A stretch of 64,000 nucleotides of DNA from Plazaster borealis (taxonomy: Eukaryota; Echinodermata; Asteroidea; Forcipulatida; Labidiasteridae). The stretch spans positions 6,356,318 to 6,420,317 of the forward strand of contig CM037462.1 of NCBI GenBank assembly GCA_021014325.1, given 5' to 3'. Below are positions 13,801 to 24,771 of the stretch, piece by piece. The notes below the pieces were generated by a model. The model did not search any database. It saw nothing but the letters and a program-made list of their open reading frames with translations, and was not told the DNA's origin. Within the stretch, counting starts at the first letter, position 1. Each line of letters starts with the position of its first letter. The position numbers and the translations under genes are program-made.

Positions 13801-16800
13801 TACAACATGAACCTAGAACCTATGGGAAAAAACACACAATGTCAAACTATTGAGAGTTAATTTGGTTCTCCTTGTAAAGTAAGTTCAACTCAACAGCCTT
13901 AAATGAAAACAAAATCATTGAAAAGACCATATTTGCTGAACAAACATGACTAAGATAACTCAAGTATTACAAGCTACAGGTCACACCTATTCAACTACAA
14001 AAACAATTTAGTTAGTGAACTTACCACAACAAACCTTGTTGAAACTTTCAAACTTCTCCCCAAAAGGTTTGTTACAACAAGTTGTTTCAGTAGTGAAGTA
14101 AAAAAAAATACAAACGCTGAATGAAAGTACTTACTGAATCCTGAAAGAAGATTGCTTTTACGGAAGTCTCTTTGCAATCTACACTTGGCAATGTTGCACC
14201 CTCACAATCAATACGAGACCACGTGCCAGTTAAAATATGTTGCTTGGCAGAAGAAAGTAGCAGTGATTGGTCGATTTCCCACATGTAGAGTTGCCTCTGG
14301 CCAATCACAACCAGGATGTAATTGGCATCACTTGACATGAATACAAGGGGTGCTGAGGTACCTGATTGGCATTGATTGTGATCAAAAAATAAAATGCATA
14401 CATCATTCAACAATTCAAGGTACAGCATAAAATAAAGCTGCATTCACATCCAACCATTTGGTACAGTTACATGTACAAAACTTTCTAGTGTTTGTCATTT
14501 AGATAAAAAAAATCACAGGAAGGCCACATGCCTGAGTTGTTTGTGTTGAGTATGAGATATAAGAATACACTCTTAAAACAACAAAATAGGAAAGAAAGGT
14601 CAACAAAGTAACATAAAAATGTTCCTTGATTTGCAACAGCAAGTCAAGAATAACAATTTGTAAAGAAATAATAACTTGACCCACTCCTCATGTCCATGAT
14701 GAGGGACATGTTTGACAATAAAACACTCAATAAATGATATATTGTTTCTTAGTCACCTGTAGATGTCTTGTCTGCAGCTTTGGTTGTCTTATGAGTGACA
14801 AGTTGGTCAATTCCTGGCACTGTCTTCAATGAGTCTTTGTCTTTGTTATAAATGAGTAAATTGCCACTCTCAAGAAGACATAGCAAATAAGCACCTACCA
14901 AACAAATCATAAAGACACAGTTTAACTTGAGTGAATCAAGAGAAACAATACTATGGATAATATGGTAAAATATGAGGAATAGTCTGCATCAACTGTTTAA
15001 TGCTTACTGATACCAAACATTCTGGAATATATTTAAATTTAAAATGCTGAAGAAAACAATAACAAAACATTGTATGCCAGTTTCTGTAAAACTACTTCAC
15101 TAACATCATCAAAATTGTAGAGCGCTCAATCCGTGTTAAATCCTGCTAGTACTAAAGATAGGTTGAAGTTTCTTTAACGAAATGGCCAAATTTTGAAACA
15201 TGTTGAATGCAACAGTGTAATTATAAGCCTTCAATCTGTGTTTAGCTCAGCTGCCTAATGAGCAACCAGCAGCAATGCATGTTCTTAACACAAGTATATG
15301 TAGGTATATGTAGATATATATGTGGCGTGTCGTGGCCGAGCGGATAAGAACACCGAACTCAAGCTCTGGTGTTTCTGATCAGCAGAGTGTGGGTTCGAAT
15401 CCCAGTCGTGACACCTGTGTCCTTAAGCAAGATACTTAACCACATGCTTCGTCCTTCGGATGGGACGTTAAGCCATAGGTCCCGTGTGTTGTGTTATGCA
15501 CGTAAAAGAACCCAGTGCACTTATCGAAAAGAGAAGGGGTTCGCCCCGGTGTTCCTGGTTTGATCGGCAGCATATTGCGCCACAGCACCTTGTAAACCAT
15601 TACATGGTGCTATGTAAAGGACTTGGTCTCATACTTCAAAACGTAGCTCCACAATACCTTGCAGGAAAATAATGAACTTTAAAAGCGCCTTGAGCGTCAC
15701 TGAGTGACGGATATGTGCGCTATATAAAAAGACACTATTATTATTATTAGACCTCAATCATTTAGTGATTAAGACCTGCAGCTGATTTCATGAAACTTTA
15801 CGCAACTGCGTAAGTCCACTTGCGCAACATTTATTGCGTAAGTTGTGCACCACTACTACAAGAAATCGTGCACATGTGGATATACGCAGTTGCGTAAAGT
15901 TTCGTGAAATCGGCTGCAGGAGACACACGCACACACGTATTCATGTAATGGCAAGTGCAAAGTGTGGACCCTGGGTCAAAATTTGATTTTGGATACATGG
16001 GCTTTTCTTTTCACGATGTATTAATCTACGCAATGTGAAATTACAAGAATAATAATCCTCCAAGCACTTATATAGCATTCTTATGCAAAAGGTATCACAA
16101 CCCTTTACAATAAATAATACAACAATTCAACACTACAAAAAAAACAAGAATGAAATGAATAGCCTAAGCTGAACAATAAGTCTTAAAAAAGGTGAGTTTT
16201 GAGTGATGCTTTGAATTCAGTAAGAGAGAGATGGCATGACGGATTGGTTAAGGAAGATTATTCCAAAGGTTTGGAGCAGCTGCATAAAACCTTTGGCAAA
16301 TGAAGAAACCTAGTTTCAGGTTTTGTGAGGGTACAGTAGGCTGGTATGGGTTGATTTAAGTTCAGTAATGCTTTCAATCAAACATTTATACATGATGGTT
16401 AACAACTTGAAGATGATACGTTCGTAAACAGGAAGCCAGTGGAGTTATTGAAGGAGGGGTGAGATGTGGTCAGTTTTTTTTGCCATAAAGATTAATTTGG
16501 CTGCCCTGTTCTGGAGTTGTTGAATACGTTTAGTGTCTTTGCTGGACCATCCATGGAGAAGAGAGTTCCCATTGTCTAAACGAGATGTGACAAGAGCACG
16601 AACTGAGTGGTGACATGTTGTTTCATCTATCAGGCTAAGAACACGTGACATGTTTCTCAGATGAAAATTGACAGTTTTACAGATTGAGGAAACATGGTGT
16701 GACACAGTCAAGGCCAAATCAAAAACAATACCAAGGTTTCTTATTGTGGAGGATGGTTTGATTATGGTATTTCCAACAGAAAGAGAAATGATGGATACAA

Positions 16801-17809
16801 GTTTTTGAATTCTCAGTTGAGCTTAATTTAAGATTTGCAGGTCATTAAAATGAAAAGGGCTTTATCTTTAATGTACAACTGAATGTCGTCTGTGTAAAAA
16901 TTGAAACTGAGATCAGGTTAATGCTAAATCATATCAGCAGTTGGCGAGTAAAAAAACCACAACAATTACATCACATATTGGACATTACTACATTAGTAGC
17001 AAAGAAGATCATGCTAATTTTGCTATAAGTTGCATTTTTAAACAGTGTTGATTGGATATGTGTAGACTTTACATATGTGCAGATTTTGAAAAAGGTCAAA
17101 AATACAAAGTATGACATTGATAAGATCTTAATACATTGATATCCCTTATTGAGTGATAAGTAAAAAAAAAACACTTCATTAGTAAAAGGGTATTTGTTAC
17201 CATTTGGTGAGACACAAGATGACACAAGATGAGTAAGATGTGATTGTAATTTCACAATCTTCTTCTTGTTGGTATTCTTCCCACTCTGACATAGCACCTT
17301 AATACGATGAGAGTCTACCAGTAACAGGTCATTTACCTGCAAATCAATGCATATAGTTAGTGTTTAGTATCACAATGGTTTGCTATTAAGCATAATTGTC
17401 CTTCTCGCTACATTACTCTGGGACATATTTTGTTTGTTCTAATCACAAACACATAGTATTCTTACAGAAACTTCAAAAGTTTTTGATGCATTCTCACAGA
17501 TTGAGTTTCACAAAAACACAGTGGTTCCTGAGAAATTCTATGCAATTTTCTGTTCCTGTTTTTCTAATCAAGTTTGTCTTGATTTATATTGACCATGATG
17601 CTGAAAGTTTTGAAATCTTCTCATTAGCAAAGCATGGTTTAATCTCACAAGATATCTACCATAATAAAAGGACTTTTAAAGCCTTTGGTCACAGACATTA
17701 AAGTGTTTTTTCCAATCTATTTTACCTGACTACCGAGCCATGTTAACCTAGGCCAAGGTTTCTTGGATTTAATATCCGGAATATGAGTGACAGTCAGATC
17801 CAGACGCAT
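6723..17809 (-). CDS. CPLANE1: CPLANE1 orthologue, N-terminal 764 residues (8 exons, 3' incomplete)
   Basis: Exons in order of translation: 17809-17726, 17336-17201, 14894-14757, 14361-14135, 13819-13710, 11693-11433, 9060-8878 and 7877-6723. All junctions are GT/AG and phases join. The predicted protein aligns by eye with vertebrate CPLANE1 from residue 1 (KKPWPRLTWLG against KKPWPRVSWLG) through SYWLADIAWTVDDLFLACL, FHPLVTF and KRQRYSLATHHSLPILLISD. This covers the N-terminal beta-propeller-like region and the start of the following helical region. Vertebrate CPLANE1 is about 3,200 residues, so roughly three quarters lies past the left edge. In vertebrates it works with INTU, FUZ and WDPCP at the ciliary base to recruit intraflagellar transport proteins, and its loss causes Joubert and orofaciodigital syndromes. 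The last exon ends at AAAAG|GTTAGA. Confidence 0.92.
8309..8858. mobile_element. DNA-transposon MITE with 25-bp TIRs, copy 1
   Basis: The left end TAGACTGTGCAAGTCTCGCG and right end CGCGAGACTTGCACTGTCTA are inverted repeats (8309-8333 and 8834-8858). About 550 bp, AT-rich and noncoding, inside a CPLANE1 intron. A second copy lies at 62541-63207. Confidence 0.65.
8878..9060 (-). CDS. CPLANE1: CPLANE1 exon 7
   Basis: Encodes SYWLADIAWTVDDLFLACL, then GCLSLLSRLGEPVLIQSYG and YFLPFHPLVTF. This is the best conserved block. Donor AT|GTAAGT, phase 2. Confidence 0.92.
9324..9656 (+). pseudogene. Possible retroelement gag/protease relic
   Basis: An open frame of 110 codons includes a lysine-rich stretch and ends PWVIDCCATNSDI, weakly like the WVIDSGATxHM protease motif of Ty1/copia elements. 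The DSGA core is altered. It lies in a CPLANE1 intron beside another retroelement relic. Weak evidence. Confidence 0.2.
9720..9985 (+). pseudogene. LINE 3' tail relic (endonuclease/RT family)
   Basis: The plus-strand reading RWVEHVIQRKYNTWTT with several stops, then a TRKGRR and KKKMDGRH stretch, follows the RWxGHVxRR...W...R-x-RGR-x-x-RW-x-DDI pattern at the end of many LINE ORFs. It contains at least four stops, so it is dead. Confidence 0.45.
10024..10392 (-). mobile_element. GGTAATTACT dispersed element, copy
   Basis: Contains GTCAAAGACCAGTGTTCTCA, CATCGAAGTTGCAAG, ACTACGTTACTTCAGAGGGA and a TACCAAACGTGTATA end. These are shared, in the same order, with 47583-47915, and inverted with 54934-55318. 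Confidence 0.6.
11433..11693 (-). CDS. CPLANE1: CPLANE1 exon 6
   Basis: Encodes SHFNAKWSTLSYPLSDL, GAYLISHSHSGQSLAIAVNQ and DMKGCGCRKDNIRTNKI. It matches the vertebrate GALISAFSRDGLTLAVTLNQ segment. Donor AG|GTAAAT, phase 2. Confidence 0.9.
12196..13049. mobile_element. piggyBac-like nonautonomous element
   Basis: TTAA at 12192-12195 and 13050-13053 bounds termini CCCTTTAGCA and TGCTAAAGGG. TTAA target duplication with CCYTTT termini is diagnostic of the piggyBac superfamily. It is 854 bp with no transposase. It lies in the CPLANE1 intron between exons 6 and 5. Confidence 0.65.
13710..13819 (-). CDS. CPLANE1: CPLANE1 exon 5
   Basis: Encodes VLGSCCICSFVFNHRSNIQI through EPYHLYTT. It matches the vertebrate DCCLCSFTF segment. 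Donor AA|GTGAGC, phase 2. Confidence 0.88.
14135..14361 (-). CDS. CPLANE1: CPLANE1 exon 4
   Basis: Encodes TSAPLVFMSSDANYILVVIG, QRQLYMWEIDQSLLLSS and LTGTWSRIDCEGATLPS. Donor TCA|GTAAGT, phase 0. Propeller-like strands end in the LYMWE motif. Confidence 0.9.
14757..14894 (-). CDS. CPLANE1: CPLANE1 exon 3
   Basis: Encodes AYLLCLLESGNLLIYNKDKD then SLKTVPGID, matching the vertebrate LWNKDQDCLKTIP region. Both boundaries are phase 1. Confidence 0.9.
15328..15749 (+). mobile_element. tRNA-derived SINE
   Basis: The head (15328-15414) has an A box TGGCCGAGCGG and a B box GGTTCGAATCCC with a leucine/serine-type long variable region. A conserved-looking core CCTTAAGCAAGATACTTAAC follows, then an (ATT)n tail. 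A degenerate antisense copy is at 52571-52672. It lies in a CPLANE1 intron. Confidence 0.7.
15775..15920. mobile_element. Palindromic MITE (146 bp)
   Basis: CCTGCAGCTGATTTCATGAA is inverted at the right end as TTCGTGAAATCGGCTGCAGG, and inner arms ACTTTACGCAACTGCG pair with CGCAGTTGCGTAAAGT. Confidence 0.65.
16050..16720 (-). pseudogene. 5'-truncated LINE, RT C-terminal fragment
   Basis: The minus-strand frame 16717-16445 encodes VNFHLRNMSRVLSLID, HSVRALVTSRLDNGNSLLHG and IQQLQNRAAKLI. This matches the conserved HLRNI...LVxSRLDYCNSLLxG...LQxxQNxAARLI block of CR1/L2-like reverse transcriptases. The 3' end extends to about 16050. Typical 5' truncation. Confidence 0.65.
17201..17336 (-). CDS. 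CPLANE1: CPLANE1 exon 2
   Basis: Encodes VNDLLLVDSHRIKVL, a lysine-rich NTNKKKIVKL stretch and SSCVSPNG. Acceptor gatttgcag, donor G|GTAACA, phase 1. Equivalent to the first propeller blade of vertebrate CPLANE1. Confidence 0.88.
17726..17809 (-). CDS. CPLANE1: CPLANE1 exon with start codon
   Basis: Encodes 28 residues from MRLDLTVTHIPD to LTWLGSQ; donor CAG|GTAAAA, phase 0. The ATG matches the vertebrate start in position. No convincing acceptor lies just upstream, so the 5' UTR may be contiguous. Confidence 0.88.
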
Positions 17810-17899
17810 GATGAAGGTATGTTGAACACAACTACTTTTACATCAGTAGTGCACACGATGTATTGGCAACTCTGTCATTTTCAAATCATAACAACAATG

Positions 17900-19520
17900 T
17901 CAAATAAAAAATATATATATACAAGACTACTGACTTAATTAGAAATTTAATGTACATTTTGATAATGCATTAAATTTCTAGCTAAACTCTTATCAGGTTT
18001 TAAATTAGTACCTGAACAAAGTATCAACAACTAGAAAAACTTGATCATCATTAGAATGTTCACACTTTTCATGTTTCTTGTAGACTAGAAGTTGGAAACT
18101 ATGAATAATTGATTGTATAAAATAGAGTTTGTCTGTTTAAACGGTAAACAATGGTGAAATCCGTTTTCAAATTTCCTAAACAATTAAAGGAAACCAACAG
18201 TAACAGCTTGCCTGTAGAAAATTATTTCACTGAGCACTTTTTTTTGCAACAATCAGTAAGAATGCTAATAATTCTTTTAAAGCAAATGTACTTACATTGA
18301 AAACCCCCATTATATATTTTCACTGTTTTATTTTATATATTTTCACTGTTTTCAAACATCCGATTTTAAGAGAAGTTTTCCACCATGACCATCTTTATAC
18401 CATGTAAGTTATGTGCAAATCTGTGAGCATTTATATTTTCAACCTTACTAATGTTGTACACACCCTTTAAGCGACCATCTGTCAGCGCACTCCCACACAA
18501 AAGCAGAGTGATACTTTATTTCCTTTTTTTTTTAAAATATAGTTAGCCCCAGAGACTATCCAGGTAGAATAATTGACATCCCTTTTGTTTGTTGGGAATG
18601 TGTCTTTTCCTTATCCCCTATAATACATATTTTGCTTTGTATGCCGAAAACACACCAAGCACGCAAGGGATGTGCAGCCACACTGTGGGTTGGTGACTAT
18701 CAAGACTGGGTATCTGGAAAGTGCAATGACATCTGCTCTTCCTGTACAGGTCAGCTTCACAGGTACCTGCACCGTAGTTCCAATTTTTAATTTGGATTAG
18801 AGTTGCTAGAATTAAAAACGCTGTTCAAAACGGTTTAACATAAGTCACAAGTGCCATTAACACAGTTAGGAAAATAAAAATTAATATCCTTTTGATGGCA
18901 ACAAAATAAAAAGCCTGGACTCTGGAGTGGTAGGGAGTATAGTGGTTTTCCAATTTCCAGAATTTCTCCCGGTTACAGATTGTTGGGAAATGGGAATTAA
19001 TTGTTTTATTTATATCCCTGAGCAAAGATAGATTTGAAAATGGGTACTGTGGCTGTGGGAATAGATGAAAGAACAGAATAAAAAGAACATTTGTGGGGGT
19101 TTTTAAGAAAAGATGCCATATGCTTGGCTCCATCGTCATTGATGCGTTAAGCCGTTACGTTGGCTATAATTTTATTTTTAAAAATTATAGCCTGGGTTGG
19201 ACTCCTCTAACCAGGGCTAAAATATAAAGTATAAGGTTACTGGAATACTGTATGAAGGCCCATCCCTGACTCATCAGGCACATTCATATCACTGTAATAT
19301 ATCAGTATTGTCATGATTGCGACACTGACAGTGACACAGCAGACACCCGGCCACACCGTACACTACACACTGCGCACACACTGACACTACACCATACAGA
19401 ACTCCAACTGACACTGTTGAGTGCTAGCTAGCCCCACTGTGGCCGTGGGGCTAATTTGGATAGTCAATCAAACAGGTTTTCATCATTCCCAACAACATGT
19501 CATCTCAACTCTGGTCGTGT
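17900..19520. other. CPLANE1 upstream flank, no gene seen
   Basis: Low-GC sequence with a TTTTATATATTTTCACTG duplication at about 18310-18355. A small hairpin near 19170-19195 (AATTTTTAAAAATT) and a CAC-rich stretch at 19320-19400 are the only structures noted. Confidence 0.4.
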
Positions 19521-19523
19521 GAT

Positions 19524-19740
19524 GGTAATTGACTTACGTACTAATACTACTACCCCATTAATAGTGCCAATACTCTGGACTTCCAAGGATCGGAGGAAGT
19601 CGTAGGAGGTCCTGTATTCGGGGTGCCCCTGAAATCGGGGCAAATCTTTTACCTCTCTGCGCGCGATGTAAACAGTCCCTAGATACAATTTTTGTCCTTT
19701 GACTTGCCAAGCAAAGAGTCTCCTCTCCTTCGACCAAAAC
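19524..19740 (-). other. Possible 5' UTR exon of CPLANE1
   Basis: A strong minus-strand donor (GTAC|GTAAGTC) ends a CpG-containing stretch 1.7 kb upstream of the CPLANE1 ATG. The 62-codon open frame here does not resemble known proteins. A noncoding first exon is possible but unproven. Confidence 0.2.
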
Positions 19741-20535
19741 TTAGAAACATGTAAGGCTCAGCTGGTTAGTTGCACTTGAAAATGCAAAAAGTTGTGGTAT
19801 TTTAGGTATTTCTACAAGGTACAAAAATATGTCGTACTGTCGGGGCCATAACAAAAAAATTGCCCACCGAAAAAGTTTCATCAAACACTTTTTCAATTCA
19901 CAATTCACGATGATCAAATCATGTGACTGAACATTCTGCTGAGCATTTTGGGGGAAAAAATACAGAGGCTTAAAGAAGCCATGTGCCTTATATCATTTTC
20001 TAATAGTCTGGAGAATTTTTTTTGTAACCCTCATGAGTCATGTCATTATTATTATTAATATCAAAATTTAAACATCGGTTTGGTGATTCAATTATCACTG
20101 TTTATTTGTATGCTTTATTATAAATGTTAAGAAACATAAAAAGACACAAAAATAAATACAAATCAGATTTGAAAGCCAAGAATTATTTACACTTTTTTTT
20201 TTCTTTTGCAAATTACCATGGTAATTTTTAAAATTAAATTAAAAATGTTTTGAATAAAATGAAGACAACTGCTGGCTATAGAGTCATACACAAAGTCTCA
20301 CAGAAAACTTGTAGTCACTGCAGACGTTTCTTCCACGTATGGCTTCACCGGACACCATACTTTCTTGTTTGCCTTTAAAACAGGTAAAACTCAAAACAAA
20401 TGGGACGCTATTGAACTTTGAAGTCATTGAAGATCGGTGCATGGTGTGAAAGTTTCAATGTCCATTAAGTTTTAATATATGTTTGCATACTTCTTATAAA
20501 CAAAGGAAGCCAGTTAGGGCATCAGTTGATATATG

Positions 20536-22386
20536 CATGGAGGAAGGAAATATGGCATCATTTTTTTTTTTTTTTAATTCAAAGAAAAGGCTATAGTACC
20601 CCGAAAACCGGCGACTGTGTAGGATATATCATGGATATATATTACAATTACAAATGAGCGTGATCCAAAACTGGTAAACATTTGATGAAAATTTGAGAAT
20701 TTCTCAAATTAATCAAAACAGTACTTCAAATAGCAGAGAAAGGTCCATATTTTACTAAACTAAAAAAAAATAATAATAATAATAATTTGGTTAGGCACAC
20801 CGTGTCGTCGAAATTGCATGTACGTTTTTACACCGTGAGGGACGGACAAAAGGAACATAAAATATAATTAACTTTTGAATGTGAAAAGTTATCTATGCAC
20901 CCTTGATGGTTTCCACATACTTTACGCATTGAAAGTATAAACCCCTTTAATATTTTATAATATTCTCATTCAATGTCATTTTTACAACAGGGGTCTTGAA
21001 ACCCAAAATGGTGTAATTTTGTCCATCCCTCACGGACCAAATAAAACTTTTTTTTCTCCAAGTTACTCATCTCATTTTTTTTTTTAAAGAAGTAACCTAT
21101 CTATCGACAGACTACATCAACTTTCCAGAAATGAATATCACAAGTCACTGATACCTTGTGGGTCCTAGTTATTTCACTTTCCTCACGTTACCCAAAAATA
21201 GATATAAACAGGGTCTTACATCTCAAATTTATCAAATTTATAATTTATTTTGCTATAATCTTGTTACTTAGAGGATAAAGATTATATCCCAATTGACTCC
21301 AATTATTTTCATGAAATGTTGAACATGTTTTATGACAATATGCAGTTCAGCATGTAATGTGATGGTAAGCACTTGTCCATCCCTCACGTCCGTCCCTCAC
21401 TTAAAAAAAGGGGTCATACATCTCAAACAAACCTGTTTTTACACCTTTTTTTTCTCAAATCATATTATTTACACATGTAAATTTCAAAAATTATGTTTAA
21501 AGATAAGCTTTATAAATATTGTTGATTTTAAGAATTAGTCTCAATGTGTCCGTCCCTCACAGGATATTTTGTCCGTCTATCACACATTTTTGAAGAGCTC
21601 CCTCCACTTTTCTGAGTGTAACCGACTTGTAATTTTTGACAATTCATGAAGCGTTGCTATTTATTGTTCATAATTACTGAGAAAACTTGATGACATTTTT
21701 CAAGTTTCAATAAAATATTTGAAATTGTATAGAATGGTAGTGTTCGTCAATTCTATTGATGTCCGTCCCTCACGCATGAAAAACGACCCCTGCTTAAAAT
21801 CTTAAAGTGAATTTCACTAAATAATACATTGAGAATGTGTATTAACATTAGCAAGTAAACATATAGGTTCAGTTCAGTTTTAATCTGCTATATTCAATAG
21901 GGTAAGGCATTTGTCTATTGATTTCCGTCCCTCACGTGAGGGACGGAATTGGATCACGCTCAAATACAATATCGATATTTCTTAATCTTGGCTTTTGTTG
22001 ATGCAAATACGTTCTTTTTACTCTGATAAAACTTCCAACTTACCATTTAATCTGGATCATGCTGATCAAACTTACAGTCTAAACTGACGAGACTATTTTA
22101 TTGTTGTTACTAAAAACCTTCACTTCATCATATTTAGTGATAGACCATACGGGAGTTGTGACAGTGTAGCGGTGCTGTGCGCAGCCATTTTAAAAACAGT
22201 GTTTACTAGACTTGATTCAGTCGCTCAAACAAAAAACCGACACATTTGAAATTACAAAACTTTTTTGCAACCTCTGTTTGAGTTTCAATACGTGAGACTA
22301 AATTTGCGTTATTTAAAATGTGTATAGGTCCTAAGCAACCAATGAAATAAATTTTGAAAAAATTACTTTGTCCATGGAGGAAGGAA
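20536..22386. mobile_element. Repeat unit bounded by CATGGAGGAAGGAA and holding GTCCGTCCCTCAC motifs
   Basis: CATGGAGGAAGGAA occurs at 20536-20549 and 22373-22386 in direct orientation. Within it, GAGCGTGATCCAA (20656-20668) is inverted as TTGGATCACGCTC (21949-21961). Between those, GTCCGTCCCTCAC-like words recur near 20833 (inverted), 21024, 21373, 21388, 21547, 21758 and 21924. No coding potential was recognised. Confidence 0.5.
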
Positions 22387-22521
22387 TTCCATGTTTTGCA
22401 AGGGCTAAATGACTGATCCAGGATTTTTGGTAACGGGCGGATATTTATAACAATGAAACGATCACACGACCGCAGGCCAACAAAGCGTGGGGTTTACTTT
22501 AAGCCTCCTAAGTAGCTCATA

Positions 22522-23003
22522 GCTAGCTCAAGGCAGTCGCATTACTCCGAAAAAGACGAGACCATGTGACCTTTGTTTACAATAAGTGTGACCTTGTACA
22601 TTCTTTGGATTTTCTGGCAGGCAAGATGCTGCACTGGTCATGGAAAGGTGACATTTTGTGTCATAATTTCCACATTAATCCAAGAGTTATGAAAGTAAAA
22701 GCTGGACTCGTTTTGAGATGTGCCCCCTTTCATCATATCAAAAGTTGATAAGAATTAGACAGTGCAATCTCCATAAAATATAAGATTTTATGTTTTCTTC
22801 CATTACTTGGCTGTGTACGCCTGCAGGAAGTCCAGCTCTGTGGCTCTTTTGTAAACATGTGATGTCACACTGGTCACATGTCTTCACCGTGCACACCACA
22901 CAGCTCGGGCGCCCTGTTGCTCGGGCGAGTGGCGCGGCGCAATAAAATAAAAATAAAAATAAAAATGCAAACAAAACTCCTCCAACGCCTTGATCAAGGC
23001 TAG
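22522..23003. mobile_element. CCTTGATCAAGGC-ended element, copy 1
   Basis: Left end CTCAAGGCAGTCGCATTACT. The right end has GGCGCGGCGCAATAAAATAA, then AACGCCTTGATCAAGGCTA. The same left and right segments bound a longer copy at 35008-36678. Confidence 0.5.
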
Positions 23004-23293
23004 TGTTTTACTACCCTACTCCTAGAACTATGAGGTTCGTTCCGCTATCGTCTCCACAGTGTGGAACGGAACGAACCTCATATTTCTAGGCAGCGGCGTC
23101 ACTAGGGTAAAATTTCAGTGCAGCATTTTTTCTAGGGGGGGGGGGGGCACTTCTGGCCAAGTTTCCGTTTGCCTTTTTCTTTAAAACAAGCCCATGCCCG
23201 TAATCGGGGGGGGGGGTCGGACGGGCCACCTTAAAAAAAACTATATTAAAAATAAAAATAAATAAAAAAAAGTCTGCAAAAAGTAACTTAATT

Positions 23294-24390
23294 AAAGGAA
23301 CATTACATAATTGTTTTTTGCTAACAAACCAGTTGCTGGCAGTGTAAGCACTTTATATAATCCACCATTTACATAAACTGACAAACCTGTAGAAGTTTGA
23401 GATCGATCGGCCATCTGGGTCACGAGAAAATAGTGAAAAACCGATTACACATTTGCATATGTTATACAATGCATGAATAAAACGCTCATGAATGAGCGAT
23501 AAACTCCAATCGGAAATTAGTTTTATTTATTTCTCATCAAATATGGCATTTCAGACAAATATTTCTAGGGATGTTTTCTACTGTCGTCATCATTAGACCA
23601 TGTAAGTTTTATGTAAATATGATCTTAAAGGAACGTTACAGAACTGGTAATTAAAATTTTCTTTAAGATCACAAATTTACATAAAACTTACACGGTCTAA
23701 TGATGATGATAGTAGAAAACATCCCGAGAAATATTTCTGTCTGAAATGCCATATTTGATGAGAAATAAATAAAACTAATTTCCGATTGGAGTTTATCGCT
23801 CATGAGCGTTTTATTCATGCATTGATAACACATGCAAATGTTTAATCGGTTTTTCACTATTTTCTCGTGACCCAGATGACCGATCGATCTCAAACTTCTA
23901 CGGGTTTGTCAGGTTATGTATATGGTAGATTATATAAAGTGCTTAAAGGAACATTACAGAATTGGTTTTTGCTAACTGGCAGTGTAAGCACTTTATATAA
24001 TCTACCATATACATAAACTGACAAACCCGTAGAAGTTTGAGATCGATCGGCCATCTGGGTCACGAGAAAATAGTGAAAAACCGATTAAACATTTGCATGT
24101 GTTATACAATGCATGAATAAAACGCTCATGAGCGATAAACTCCAATCGGAAATTAGTTTTATTTGTTTCTCATCAAATATGGCATTTCAGACAGAAATAT
24201 TTCTCGGGATGTTTTCTACTATCATCATCATTAGACCGTGTAAGTTTTATGTAAATTTGTGATCTTAAAGAAAATTTTAATTACCAGTTCTGTAACGTTC
24301 CTTTAACTGTTTTGTTAGCAAAAACCAATTCTGTAATGTTCCTTTAAAGAAAATTTTAATTAGGCTACCAGTTCGGTAACGTTCCTTTAA
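23294..24390. mobile_element. Head-to-head array of inverted copies of a ~330-bp element
   Basis: One unit (AAAGGAACATTACA... ACAAACCTGTAGAAGTTTGA... ACGAGAAAATAGTGAAAAAC... TCAGACAAATATTTCT...) appears forward at 23294-23635, inverted at 23640-23960 and forward again at 23945-24260. Shorter arms extend to 24390. Copies are closely similar, so duplication is recent or gene-converted. Confidence 0.65.
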
Positions 24391-24771
24391 AGAGTAAATA
24401 AAACGAGTAGTAGGAATCTGCTTTATACTTTGGAAATATACTCAGTCATTGTCCATTGTGACATCAACTCAGTTTAATACTGAACGGTCTTTCGATTCAC
24501 TCCTGAAAGCGAATTTTCTGCGCTGTGTTCACGGGCGTCTGCACGGTGAATTCGGAAAAATTTCTAGTGAATGGAGTCGTCAGCATGCTCATTATAAATG
24601 CAAGACCAAGCGCGTGACGTCACACCGTGCATACACACATCGAGGTCTATACGTGACCCCGTTGACCTGAGCATTATATACACACGTTAATGCATGGAGG
24701 AAGGAAAAGGTCTGCGTTTATTCTCTTCGCTTACTCTTGCAAATAATACTCCAAAACTGTAAAAATAATGG

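Noticed and set aside
14152..14340. Plus-strand ORF over CPLANE1 exon 4
   Set aside because: Antisense shadow of a conserved minus-strand exon.
18825..19139. 104-codon minus-strand ORF
   Set aside because: No recognised motif or splice support, AT-rich intronic/flanking composition.
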